Source of the DNA: Armillaria gallica
Taxonomy: Eukaryota > Basidiomycota > Agaricomycetes > Agaricales > Physalacriaceae
Reading direction: 5' to 3'
DNA length: 64,000 nucleotides
Assembly (NCBI GenBank): GCA_037576215.1
Contig: JBANDB010000002.1
Location: forward strand, 2,356,001 to 2,420,000
The notes below the pieces were generated by a model that searched no databases, was not told where the DNA came from, and worked only from the letters and a program-made list of their open reading frames with translations. Below are positions 1 to 11,129 of this stretch, piece after piece. The position numbers were made by a program, and so were the translations under genes. Numbering within the stretch: position 1 is the stretch's first letter; each line of letters opens with the position of its first letter.

Positions 1-460
1 ATGCGATACCTCTCGAATAGCATGCGACACACTTCTTACACCCTATTATTGTCCGCATGAGAGGTTTAAGCCGTGGGTGTTGGATATCAATTAGGCAGTG
101 TTCTAGATCTCCATACAGCGGCGAGTGTTCGATGTCAGGATTTCAGGATTTCGAGCACAGCTACAGAGGTATACTTAGCACAGTGCGCTGGCCAATTGAC
201 CACATTGAACCCTGTCCAGTCCAGATCATGATAAACGACAGTCGGCATAGCAGTTGCTTCACCGGGCTGGAGCAGCAGCTTGACCTGGATCTCTTCACTT
301 GTGGCTGATGCAGATGAATAGAGCGGCATTACACCACAGAATTGGCAGCATCCAAATTGAAAGACGTGGTGGTGGTCGGAGAGTGAAGCGCAAATCGGAA
401 CCGGGCCGAGTTTATCGAACCATTGTTACGTCATCGTCAACCTCCTTCAACTTCTCCAAA
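1..460. repeat. Segmental duplication, copy 1, left edge
   Basis: This stretch aligns by eye with 10679-11115. Shared landmarks, in order, are a run ending in CCCTATTATTGTCC, the string ATTTAAGCC or close variants, CATGATAAACG, and CAAATTGAAAGACGTGGTGG. The window begins inside the repeat, so its true left end is not visible. Short open frames here are not conserved between the copies in any one frame, so I call no gene. Confidence 0.75.
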
Positions 461-3330
461 ACCTTTGACTTGCGAGAAATTGGCAGCCTCGAATGCGTCT
501 GAGCTACTGTATTGAAATCTTGGCTGTGGGACTTTAGACTTATGGGGCTCGCCCTTCCTAATTCCTATACTCGTCATTCCACTCTCAATATCACGCCTCG
601 AGAGTCGAAAGGTTGCCAAGACATCCAACCATATAATGTGCTGCCACTCTGAATACCTGACTGTATTCCCTCATCACAGGAAAAAATTACCCTCAGATTC
701 CCCAACCGCCCCACTTCCTCAGCCAACGTTTACAGCGCTCGGTCTAATGTCTGGTCCTCCCTCACATGATATCTAACGAATTCTTCAAATATCTTACGAT
801 GATCACGGTCCCTATATACGCGCATTTCAAGTTCCAAATTCTCAGTGTTCTTATCAGAGAGATCTTTTGAATTATGCACCATAGTCGACTGGACCCAAAG
901 GCAGCGACATCGCGCTATAGATGGAAAGGATCCACCCTGCCGCATACGTCGGAAAATCAGGAGTGTGCACTCCAGGCACCTGATTCAGGATGATCCAATG
1001 CGGTCAAGTGGCTGCCCGCCTTGAGGTTCAGGCTGTTCCTCCATTGAATTCTCTCATGTGGATGTCAGGTCGGACGAGTCATCATTCTAATCCATGTTGA
1101 TGAAGTTTCCTGATTTCGGATTTTGTGTCTGTCGCGAATGTCCAAAATCGGATCAGCTTTTCAAAGGGGACTTTTGCGGTTCTGGGAACGCGATCCCTTC
1201 AGCGCCACCGTCATTGTGCAGGACGTTACTGTTTCCCAGCAGAATGCGTCTCTTCTTTAAGCGCTGGTACGGCGAAATGATTACGACACCCTTTCCAAGT
1301 GTAAGTGACATCGATGTCCAAAACTGCCAGTTGTATACAGTGCAATGGAGGATTGGGTACTCGATGTTCTCTTTAAGAGAAGCACCGTATGAGCGGGCTG
1401 ACTCGCGACCAGTGTACAAGACGTCGTCCGCAGTAGTGCCAGCAACCGAAGGGCTTGGCAGGGACTAGTCTGCACCTCGCTATCGACACTTCGAGTCGCG
1501 TCCTGCATTTCCTCGGATCTCACACGTCCTGTTGAGGGTTCAATTTACATCCAGTGACCTTTTTGTAGGAGTGACTAACTTCTGACAGTGGTTTTCCGGG
1601 CAAAATATGTGGCATGAACGCTGTGAAGCGATCGTCCTTTTTCTATGGATCCAGATGCCATTCTCTACCCCATGCAGCAAACCGGTTGTTTACGATGACT
1701 TCTGCCATTTCTAATCCTTCTCTGCGCGTCTTGGGCTTGCCAGGATTTTGACGACCATAAATACGCCAGTTTACTATCTCGGGTTTAGGCTTCGATTATG
1801 CTTGTCACTAAGACTTGCACACTGAAAATATCCGCACAATGGGTTCCGGCATATTTCCATAGCGTGCCAGACCTCCGAAATTGACGACCCAAGGCAAGAA
1901 GCTTCCTCTTCATGAGCTATGAATGCCGATGCTATGCAGCTCTTCTGAAGAAGAAGGCCGACGTCGGTACGCGGGATAAACACGGGTGTACCCCTTTGCA
2001 CATGGCCCCATCCACTGCTGCCGCTTTTCAGACTTGATCGTTTACGGCGCTGGGATACACAGCAATGTATATCAGCGGACGGCTGTGCGCCTCTTCACCC
2101 TGTGACGGAACCAGGCGAATTGGAAAGGAAATTGTATTTATACGCCAGAAATGATTTACGGATTATCGTACCCCGCCGCTTCAAAGGCCTGGGCGGCCAA
2201 AATTAATGTTGTTTTGTCCTTTGGGCAGGGTTACCCAGAAAATAACCTACTGTAGCGCATCTCTGTGAGCCTCAGAATTGCATGCACACAATTTGGTAGA
2301 TTTCTGATTCACCCCTGCGTACCTCCCTTGCACCTGCGGATCGACTTCCAGGGTACAAAAGGGGGTTGTCGTCTCAAGTAATGGAGCGAACACTCGTCTA
2401 GCTAGTATACGTCCTCCACGTCGACTCAATTAGCAGCGGGATACTCTCGTACGCTTCAGCGCCGCGCCTGTCGAACTTGAACGCAGGAAAAATTCCGTAT
2501 CAATTTGATACAAGATATCTGACTCGGTTTTTAGCATGTTACGAGCTAATAACAATTGGTGACCGTTGAGAAGATCACGACTTGAGTATTGTAGCAGGGT
2601 TCCAACGAATCCCATAGTCCATAAGTACTACCCCACGTATAGTACCGCTACTTTCCGCCGCGCAGACTTTCAGTCTGTTGATATGCCAATCGAATTTGAG
2701 CTTCGGCATATCGAACGTGGAACTATAGGCACAATTTGAGTAATTAAAAAAATGGAAGTGGGAAAGAGCCGGCCCGCAAGCCGCACGGGATATCAACCCA
2801 GAACCCCGGTCACGTCTTTGCCTATCTTTACGTCGAGTTTGCTACATTGCATTACTGATGCACTTCTTCAGCTGTTGAGGACATCTGCTAATGTTCCGTT
2901 GTTGCAGGCCATCTGTCGTTACCGCTGGTAGATGCTATAGCCTACTATCAACACTTTAAACATGAGTGTTTGATGGGAATAACTTTTCCGTGGGTCCAAG
3001 TGCTGTCGCATTGCTTGCGTACATCTCGGAATGGACCAGGTCATGAACGACACTTAAAAGACTATTCTATTCGCTCAATATCGAGGGGGGAAATGGTATC
3101 GACTCTAGCGCCAGCTACTTGCCGTCGGATATATCGAGGATTTCAGCACTCGGTCCAGTGTTCTGTCACTACATATCGATATTTCGACACGACCTACTAC
3201 CTATGATCAGCTCATTCACTATCTCGATATGCAGCTGCTCAAGGTAGCCATCATAGCGATTTTTTAATTAGGGAAAAAAAACAAGACCCGGCGCGAGCTT
3301 CCACGTCCAGAAAGGGAGGTTTCTTGATCG
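461..3330. other. Decayed region with kinase and ankyrin remnants
   Basis: No intact gene is visible. Two remnants can be read on the plus strand. Near 1110-1130 a DFGF-type kinase motif (PDFGF) resembles the one in the better-preserved kinase remnant at 3738-3752. Near 1930-2040 a frame reads LLKKKADVGTRDKHG followed by CTPLHMAP, a typical ankyrin repeat, which then breaks at a stop. This looks like an older, more degraded copy of the kinase/ankyrin gene at 3340-4900. The rest (about 2.4 kb) shows nothing I can support. Confidence 0.4.
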
Positions 3331-3339
3331 AAGTCATTT

Positions 3340-4900
3340 ATTCCTCATTCGTTGAGGTAAAAGCTCCTCGTGAAAGTATCCACAAGCACCTCCATATCGG
3401 AAGTTCTCGATGAAATACGAGTTATGTCCCATCTTTCGATACATCCGAATGTAGCAACCATTCTCGGTGTCGTGCTCGAGGAAAGCGGAAGCGCGCCTCT
3501 CCTGCCTCTGATTGTCATGGAGCGATCTTCTGATTGTTGGGAAGCCTTCTTCGGTAATCGCAAGAAGGGGCTTCCTGGACATCTAAAGACCGGATTTTTC
3601 TAGACCTAGCTGCTGGTCTCGAAGCCCTTCACCTCGTCAAAATTGTACATGCCGACGTCAAGTCAGACAATATCCTCATCTTCTATCCTGCAGTAAATGG
3701 GCTTTATAACTACCACGCGAGCATTGACCGCGAAAGTCTCTGATTTCGGATTTTACGTCCCCGATACGACTACTTGGGATCTTACCCTTGATGCAAGCGG
3801 AACTGTGCAATTCAGGACCCCAGAGACTCTATGAGGCGCCGCTGTCCTTGCGCCAGTATGCCAATCTCCCCTAACTAGATCTCTATTCTTGCGGAGCGAT
3901 GATATGGGACGTTGTCAATGACGGTCGTCTTCCATTTCCCACTGTCAGCGACGCCAAGGTTCCGAGTCTTCAACTCTCCACCGAAGGAGCGCCTGATTCC
4001 CTCATCAAAAGCAATGCGGTGGAGGTTGAGGGTTTCTTGACAACTATACGGGGTACTGTCCGCAGGAGTCCCAATACCATAATGCCATGGCAGGACGTCT
4101 TCACGTCGCTTTCGACAGCTCACAACGCTTCTTGTCTTTCGCCGAGTTCCTACCTTTGAACTTTCCATTGTACAGGTATTTCAATCTGCCGTCTTTCATC
4201 TCCACGCTCGTTCATCGCTAGAAAGTACTTCACAGACGCAAATGGGCGGCACATTGCGGCTCAGTGGAATACCGAAGGTAGTTTTTCTATATACCATGTC
4301 ATCCGATTTCACCCCTCTCGAAAGACGCAAATTACATGAAGTACGCGCCCTTGGTTCCCTCTCTTGAGCATATAGATCTACTGTTGAAATGCGGCGGTGA
4401 TCCTAATGTCCTCAATAAACAACAAACATCGCCCTTGCACCTAGGCGACAAAGGATATGCTGAGGATACTCCCCTTATCCAGCGTCTGGTGGATCCCGGT
4501 GGCGATGTTAATGCAGCGAACGTCGATGGTGAAATACTCTTGTTTCGCGTGTGGAGATCGTCGTCGCTTCTCTGAAAGCTGGCGCCGATTCTCGAATTGT
4601 CGACAATGAGGGTAGGTAGGTAGGTAGGTAGGTAGGTAGTATTACACGGCAGTTTTTCAGGGGATGATGCCTCTTCACCAAGTCTGTCTGAAAATTTCGA
4701 CGTCGGTGTTCGCATATAGCTGGAGGCCAGAGCCAATACTATTGCTGCTGACGATGAAGGATCTACTCCACTGCCTTATGCGTGTTGGACGTACGAGGAG
4801 AAGAGCAGAGGGTTCCAGCAGCTTAAAAGATAGAGAAACGTTCCTTACGACAGAATCTGGCAGTCATCCTTACCGAGAAGCTCCAGTTGACGTATAATAA
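3340..4900 (+). pseudogene. Protein kinase-ankyrin repeat pseudogene, copy 1
   Basis: The order of motifs is that of a protein kinase followed by ankyrin repeats, but spread over several frames with stops. At 3400-3530 EIRVMSHLSIHPNVATILG matches the kinase alpha-C to beta-4 region. At 3605-3690 LEALHLVKIVHADVKSDNIL contains the catalytic-loop HxDxKxxN signature. DFGF lies at 3738-3752, a FRTPET segment stands where the APE motif belongs, and near 3876-3905 DLYSCGAMIW matches kinase subdomain IX. Ankyrin-like repeats follow at 4370-4530 (LLLKCGGDPNVLN, SPLHL, DPGGDVNAANVDGE). A GTAG microsatellite at 4612-4639 interrupts the ankyrin part. The catalytic residues once needed are still legible, so the parent was probably an active kinase. 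Its role is unknown. Frame breaks make a functional product unlikely. Confidence 0.65.
4612..4639. repeat. (GTAG)n microsatellite
   Basis: About seven tandem GTAG units lie inside the ankyrin part of the kinase-ankyrin pseudogene. The matching position of the second copy (about 12.0 kb) lacks the expansion, so it arose after the duplication. Confidence 0.9.
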
Positions 4901-5164
4901 TGCTTTAATGCCCGGACCAAGGAGAATGAGAGACCGCGCTGGATATGCTTTCAAAGCAACCGTTTGGTTGGGATGCATATAGCCAGATGATGATCCATGG
5001 AGTAACCCAAGCTTCTCCCCAAGCTGCGTCATGGTGGAATTTTAAGACCCATGAATGATTCAAGATCATGATCGTGATTTACATGCACATTGTGCTAACA
5101 TTCAAGGTGCATAGCGAAAAGGTGCTGATATACATGGCTCATACAGTACAGCTGAGAAATGGAT

Positions 5165-5699
5165 TTAGTTCCCGTCGTTGCGGCACTAATATGAATAGGT
5201 TAATTTCTCTCTCAAGCGCATGAGCAGGGACGTACGCAGACTTGGATACCATGTCCATCACAGGAGCCCGAATTGGGATCGCCGCGGCAGGCATAGCTAC
5301 GAGGAAAACCGTAAGTGGTTGCCCCACAATTCCACAGGCTTGAGAACCTACTTTTGACCATTCAGATGCAACCCGGTGAACGTAATGGGGGCAGGGCTAC
5401 AGGAAAAGGAGCCCTGTGTACATGGGTTGTCGGTAATGACCGTCAGAACCGAATTGCACGAATCGTCGTAGACCCTCCCTGGAAGCGGTCAGCTAAACCT
5501 AAGGGAAGTAGCTTAGAAACAAGTCGCGTACAAGAACCAGGGGGTCCTCCTCCGAGGTCGGCAATGCCGAAGCTGAAGAAGTTGAGGTTAGCGTAAGTTT
5601 TGAATAGAGGACATCAGCGTACTTGAAGCCAGGACAGATGGCATTGGCCATTCCAACTGTGGCGGCGAGGATAGCAAGGGTCTTTAGAGTGAATTGCAT
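5165..5699 (-). CDS. Small secreted 8-Cys protein, family member A (108 aa, 5 exons)
   Basis: Joining 5623-5699, 5532-5572, 5352-5478, 5236-5296 and 5165-5185 (minus strand) gives an uninterrupted 108-aa protein. All four introns are 50-55 nt and GT...AG. Residues 1-20 form a signal peptide (MQFTLKTLAILAATVGMANA). The mature part has eight cysteines ending in a CC pair, with landmarks ICPGF, GGPPGSWRVYDDSC, DNPCTQGSFSC, LHLNG, YACR and a C-terminal QVCCRNDGN. The same exon phases and landmarks recur in members B and C, which is strong support for the model. A TATAAAAG box lies on the minus strand at about 5744-5751. It is probably exported and disulfide-stabilised. I do not recognise the family and assign no function. 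It lies in duplication copy 1, downstream of the ankyrin remnant and on the opposite strand. Confidence 0.85.
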
Positions 5700-5759
5700 C
5701 TCGTTGAAGGTGCGATGGAGGCATCCTTCAAAAATACTTGGGCTTTTATACGGTACTTG

Positions 5760-7150
5760 AAACAGTTATGACTCCACGGGGGCGCATTGAACCAACCGTA
5801 TAACGGGATAACGTAGGACAATAAGCTCACAAAGGGTTGCTTATGGTCATGGGGGTTTGAAGCCGAGTACGAGCTCCACGGAGGTACTGGGCCTATGAAA
5901 CGGGCTCGAGGCTAGGGCAGTACGAACCTTAACGTTGAACCATGACGACGAATTCTATGACGTTGGCATTTACCGTACGTCGTCAGGATGAAACATCACT
6001 ATTAGGGTCATTTGAAAATACCAGCTCACAGCTTGACATCGACCTATGCGAGAAAAGAAGGGTACTTTGAATACGATGTGCACGTCTGAAACGGTGCATG
6101 ACTTACTGCTACGCCATACTCCCTACCAAAAGTCCGCAGACGTTTCAGTCAAGAGGAAAGGGATGTATCATTGGACAGCGAACAATTTCGACCTCATGGC
6201 AATCCAGAGTTCATTGTTTGATCCCATCTGATGTTCAGACAAGCTCTATGCTATTACCACTCTGGTCGTCGATTTCCGTGGATATTCCGGAGATTTGGAG
6301 TTGACGGTCACGTAAACATCCAATGGTAAGAGACGACAAAGATGCGAACGGGGCCCGCCAACAATGTCCGTTGATGCAAAGTGTATATTATTCCCATAAA
6401 CCCCGAAGTCCGACAGAGGTGCACATGCATCTCTCCACATCATCAGGTGCCAGCTGAAGAACGAGGTTAAGCTCCAGCAGAGTCGAGGAGAGATAGATGC
6501 ATACTTCAATGAGTCAGCTACTCAAACATTTGACAGAGCACCCCTCTGGGACTGCCACTATCCAAAGGACGGTTCCCAGCATGGCCCAAGACAGAGAAGA
6601 AGTGTCATGAAACGAAGCAGAGCGATTCAAGTCCAACTACGAGCACAGCCTCGCGGAGAAATACGAGGCATTATTCACACGCACAGACCGGTTTCGCGTC
6701 AAGGACCTGGGCCCGGCCCCACCCGGCGCTTTGTCACTGATCCGAATGTTTTTCTTCTTGCACACTTCTCTATCGTTGCCGGCTTCCCCGTGCGGGATGG
6801 GGGAAGGAATTACAAGTTCGCAAGACGTATGTTTGTTCCTCATTCCACTCACTGCTGCTTACCTAGGTCCTTGCCAAAGGCCAAGTAAAGAATTGACTTA
6901 AGCGGAACGATATTCGAAAACACATTGGTGACAATCTGGTTCTCGGTATGCTCATCGTATCCACCGAGCCTTCAAGCTCCAGACCTTGTAGAGCTTCCAG
7001 GGTTCTGCTCAGGACTACATGTCAGGTACAGGACGTATGCACCTTTGTATCGCCTTCACTGCTTTGCTTTCGGCCGAACCCAGCTTGCAGCAGATCTTGG
7101 ATATCTGGCCGCGTTCACACTTCAATCTCGTATGTTTACCTTTCATGCGC
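5760..7150. other. Degenerate duplicated stretch, copy 1
   Basis: Collinear with 13160-14540 in copy 2. Shared strings include GATGTGCACGTCTGAAACGGTGCATGACTTACT, given here only as a landmark near 6075-6110 and 13447-13480, and a CTTTCCCC/CGTTGCCGGCTT block near 6770. Fragments of reading frame are shared between copies, but no frame is open in both. At least one old gene lies here; I cannot name it and see no intact product. Confidence 0.5.
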
Positions 7151-7154
7151 TTTA

Positions 7155-7430
7155 AATATGCGCTGCTACTGCAATCTGCCCCGGGTTCAAGTATGTTCTC
7201 CTTGGTATCTATTCCGTTCAGTTTGATGCTCTACATCTAAATGGATTAGACTGCGTCTTGTCGATCTACCTGAGTATTGAACCTTCGTGTTGATCTTGTG
7301 CATGATAGTTACGCTTGCAGTGTTGATTCCAATTCTGGGACGTGTGAAGGGTATACAAGTCTGTGTGAGTCTCTTGCTATGATCTTGTGAAACTAATTCT
7401 GATATCGGGCGTCGGCAGTGTCGCAATGAT
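7155..7430 (+). pseudogene. Truncated small secreted 8-Cys gene, member D
   Basis: Plus-strand remnant of the family seen intact at 15714-16240. It keeps the end of exon 1 (signal-peptide tail ATAICPGF followed by GTATGTTCTC), the donor region, the last part of exon 3 (LHLNGLD), exon 4 (DSYACSVDSNSGTC, then IQVC) and exon 5 (CRNDGD). Exon 2 and most of exon 3, including two or more cysteines, are deleted, and the start is not intact. The deletion joins TATTCC to GTTCAGTTTGATGC. It corresponds by position to member C in duplication copy 2. Confidence 0.75.
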
Positions 7431-7440
7431 GGAGACTGAA

Positions 7441-8450
7441 AACTGGTTCAACGCACCTTCCGTGCAAATGGTGTCTCTATAAACTTTCTTCTCTGACGTC
7501 TCTACGCCTTGATGCAAGAAGACCTCTTTATAATCCAACCATAATCTCACATTGCCCTGTTTGAGCAGATTGCAGACCTTGACTCTACGATGATTGCAGA
7601 AGTCGCGACTAGAGAACTTCAACATTGTCAACACTCCTACAATAGATAACGAAAACGAAAATCCTCTTTCTCTCTGATGTCGTGGAAAGACAGAGCCACC
7701 AGAGCTCGAGGTCCCAGTCGCCGCTCTGAAAAATGAGTTTCTGTCGCGTAGCTATCGGACAGTCGACGCATTTTGTTGTCGTGCGCCAGTTCACCGCTGG
7801 CATACGGGTGACAATAACCCATGTCACTGACGAGACCTTTCCCGGTCATCTATAACGCTGAGCCAGACATAAGTCCGTCGCACCCCCGCTGCATTGCCCG
7901 GCAATTATGGGAGTGCTTATGGTTTGTGTTGCTCGAGGGCCAGTTTCACATTCGTTGACCCGTTGCCAATGCCTCAGACAAAGATGACAACGACATTCGA
8001 GGCTGCTGCATCACGGACCTTGCATGATGTAGATCGATATCTAAAAATCTTCACTATCATAGCTATAACACCAGCTGCGGTATGGAAACTGTGTCTTGGT
8101 AAGTGTGGGTACAGAAACGTGTCTCAATTTTCCAAGTCAAGTGACGGGCTAGGAGATTCCTTCAGGGTGGCGTCGATTCTACGTGTCTTGCATCAGTGCG
8201 CTCGTGGCTTTCTGTCATTTCTGGGCCAACGCATTGTCAAGAACACAAATCACGGGTAGTAGGTGAAGAATGCCGTTACCCATCGCTTATCGGTCTCCAC
8301 CCGACATGTCACAAAACCGTATCGTCAACTTACAGAGACTCTCCTTCCGAAACTGTGCCTTCATCTTCTCCCGCTACGACGACCTGGCATCAAAGTTCCG
8401 CAAACCTTTGCTCGTTATAGTCATCCATTGAAGAACGGGTTCTTTTGAGG
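7441..8450 (+). other. Hypothetical membrane-like gene fragments
   Basis: No product recognised. Plus-strand pieces look coding. One begins MTTTFEAAASRTLHDVDRY near 7985 and runs into a hydrophobic stretch (IFTIIAITPAAVWKLCLG) followed by a good donor (GTAAGTGTGG, about 8100). A second hydrophobic run (RRFYVSCISALVAFCHFWA) follows an AG near 8150. A third, MSQNRIVNLQRLSFRNC, ends at a stop near 8425. The frames do not join cleanly with the splice sites I can see, so this may be a decayed gene or one with unusual exons. Low confidence. Confidence 0.25.
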
Positions 8451-8738
8451 CTGAACAGCTGCGAAATCAATTTGAAATAAGCGTGTACAGTAGTTTCACT
8501 GAGTGAAAGCAATAGTCCGCGAATTCAGCAGCTAGTAGCATAGTAGAACATTGTATAGGAATGTAGAGATGAACATGTTGGCGTGGGCACGTCATTATTG
8601 ATTATATGTAATATTCACAAGTCCGAGTGATACACAATGCACATATGCTACAAGTCAGAGTCAGCCATTGAAATGACCGCGTAGACAGGCCCAATACGCA
8701 TACCAATTTAAGCTGGCGTTTCTTTCAAATCGATACGA

Positions 8739-9008
8739 TTAAAAGCACGATCCGGGATCGCCGCTTCCATGGCACCCCTCAGACACATTCTGAATGCGAG
8801 GTTTTAATGCCTGCATTAAAATAAGCACCAGCATTCGAACTGTAGCATGAGACTCACTTGAGCTTCGGGTACGACAGCAGGTACGGGCGAAGATAAGACG
8901 AGCATGGCCGTGACTAGGGGGGATTGGTTAGTATGACAGCAGCGAGAAGAGTGCGAAGAATAACGCACAGGACAAAATGATGGTAACTAGAGACAGACGA
9001 TAGTACAT
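8739..9008 (-). CDS. Short secreted peptide (55 aa, 3 exons)
   Basis: Exons 8969-9008, 8858-8913 and 8739-8810 (minus strand) join in frame to 56 codons including the stop. Intron 1 (55 nt) has a consensus TACTAAC branch point 14 nt before its CCCTAG acceptor. Intron 2 (47 nt) starts GTGAGT and ends TGCAG. The product begins MYYRLSLVTIILSFTAMLVL, a strong signal peptide, then a proline/valine stretch (SSPVPAVVPEAQ), and ends with a two-cysteine tail CHGSGDPGSCF, which could close as a single disulfide loop. No known family is recognised. It lies alone between the two duplication units. It is too short to stand out as an open frame and rests on the splice signals, so it needs transcript support. 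Confidence 0.6.
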
Positions 9009-9727
9009 TGCGTTAATAGGGCTGTTGGTTGGATGCACAAGATGCATAACTCGTTCCTCGACGAGGCCTTTTAAACATACGAGGAGGATGAGTAAACCAA
9101 AAAGGATAATGTTACCGACTCACGGTACCTCATCATCATTAACGGATTGGACTGAACTGCGGGAAAGTAACAATATAGTCGGTCATTCTTTCCCTTGGAG
9201 CATGCGGCAGTACAGCCTAATCATATCACCTTTACTCGGTTACGTCTCCCTGAGCGCTGATTCCTCTCTGTTCCTGGTGGAAATCCGCTAGCGGTGCGAG
9301 TTGGGAGGAAAAGGCAAAGCGCGTCTATGTTTGGCGTTGATCCGACTTCCACTACAGACGGAATCAACTTAAGGTGATATTTGCTCCAAAATCGGCATCC
9401 GTGCATGAAGTACTGTTGTCCGAGGAACGAGCACTGAAATGTTGAGCTCGCGAATGAGAGGTCGTCTACTTCGTTGCTGTGTCAACGTTGCAATAATCAG
9501 AAATCTTCACAAATTGCGTCCCCTGTGCAGGTTCCATGCTAAATCTAAAACAGCATTGCATCAGAAACGCACAAGGCTCCTCTATTATCATCCTCACAAA
9601 ACACACGCACAACACGGATATATCATCGGCAAAAAAGACGTCTCCTGGGTGGAAGGCTATTCACCTAGCGGAGACCTTCACCGTTACAGCTGTTTGAATA
9701 CAACTCGACAGTAGAGTGATCTAGACG
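9009..9727. other. Intergenic stretch, nothing supported
   Basis: Only short, non-conserved open frames with no splice-linked continuity or recognisable motif are present. Confidence 0.4.
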
Positions 9728-9836
9728 TCATCATAAACCATGGTTCAGGAACTCGAAGGCGCTGGTTTATGGCTATTTCGGCAACCTCGGAGGCACGTTC
9801 GTGGGCCTGAAGTTCCCCGACCACGGTTTATGATGA
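9728..9836. mobile_element. Palindromic MITE candidate (109 bp)
   Basis: Imperfect terminal inverted repeats of 25 bp lie at 9728-9752 and 9812-9836 with 22 of 25 matches. The outer end reads TCATCATAAACC. The inner 59 bp contain no open frame. The short length and the TIR structure fit a non-autonomous DNA transposon or a long hairpin. I see no clear target-site duplication. No second copy was noticed in the window. Confidence 0.5.
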
Positions 9837-10678
9837 AGTCCGAGTCTCCTTTCATCATCCATCCCGACTGCCAAGCTGTATGCGAACGGCTGTAAAGGAA
9901 TTTAGGTCAGCTTATTGATACTCACAATACCTCGTTAATCTCCATCCAGGCTGGCTGCGAGTATATCGTGGCCAGCCGCGTAATCGTAAGAACTACTTGT
10001 AGCCGGTTTGATCGGTGGTCCTTTCGACGAGCTTGAGGTACTACTTTCGCTCAGCTGGTCAAAAAATAGAAAGTTGGTAAGGGAGCCGACTAGATTACCA
10101 CCCCAAGAAACGATCACATTGACCGCAGTGAAGAATTTTACCTCTTTGCTCATACTCGCATTTCGGGCCGATAAGTTCCATTATTCGTTTGTGATCGCCG
10201 CGTGCGGTTGTCTGCATCGGATGTTCGATTCTTTTTCAGGCTGCCATTTCGTTTCCGTATTGGAATTTCACCGTTATGTTCGTATCTTTGAGTTCGCTCG
10301 AATTTTTGTTTTGGCCTGAAAGATCCGAGCCTTGCTGTTGTACATGCGCCTCTCTGACAGGACTAAGAAAAGTTTAGCCCGTTCATTCGGGAATATCCGA
10401 GGTTTATTGACTGAGGGCATCTTAAGAGGGTAGCCGTAAGAGTGATCAACACGTAGCATGGACCAGCTCCTTGACTTGACAACAAGAAAGCCAATTGCCT
10501 CATAGGACTGGCGGAGGCTGGAGGGAAGGCTGTAGCACAGGATCTTTTGATAATCTTATTTGAATGCGCTGCAGTCATCGTTCCTGAAAAGATTGAAAAA
10601 ATTGATCATGATTCGCAGAAGGGAAGATCTGTCAAAGGGGGGAAAAGGTATGCACGAGTAGAAGGCTCAAAGAAGAAA
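9837..10678. other. Intergenic stretch, nothing supported
   Basis: Open frames on both strands are short and unconserved. Copy 2 of the segmental duplication begins at about 10679. Confidence 0.4.
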
Positions 10679-11115
10679 ATGCAATACCTCTCGGATAGCT
10701 TGCGACACACTTCCTACACCCTATTATTGTCCGGATGAGAGATTTAAGCCGTGAATGCTGGATATCATTTACAGTCCTGGATCTCCATATAACGGTGAGA
10801 GTTCAAGACTTCAAGCTTCAAGCTTCAGCCCAAGATACAGAAGGATACGTAGCGCAGTGCGCTAGCTAATTGACCATATTGTAGAGAAACTTTGGTCCCG
10901 GATCATGATAAACGTCAGTCGGCATAGCAGTTGCTTTACAGGACTAATAGGAGCAGCAGCTTGACCCAAACCTCTTCACTCGTAGCTGATGAAGATGAAT
11001 AGTGCGGCATCATGCTGCAGAGTTGGGTGGCAGCATCTATCCAAATTGAAAGACGTGGTGGTCGGAGAGTGAAGTGCAAACCGGAACCGGGCCGGGTTTA
11101 TCGAACCATGCCAGT
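10679..11115. repeat. Segmental duplication, copy 2, left edge
   Basis: Matches 1-460 in order and orientation (see landmarks there). After about 11115 copy 2 jumps to sequence matching about 4090 of copy 1, so roughly 3.6 kb (including the kinase part) is absent from copy 2. Confidence 0.75.
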
Positions 11116-11129
11116 GGTTACGCCCTGTT

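Noticed and set aside
4612..4639. CRISPR-like or telomere-like repeat
   Set aside because: It is a simple GTAG microsatellite without spacers; the unit is not a telomere repeat and the site is internal.
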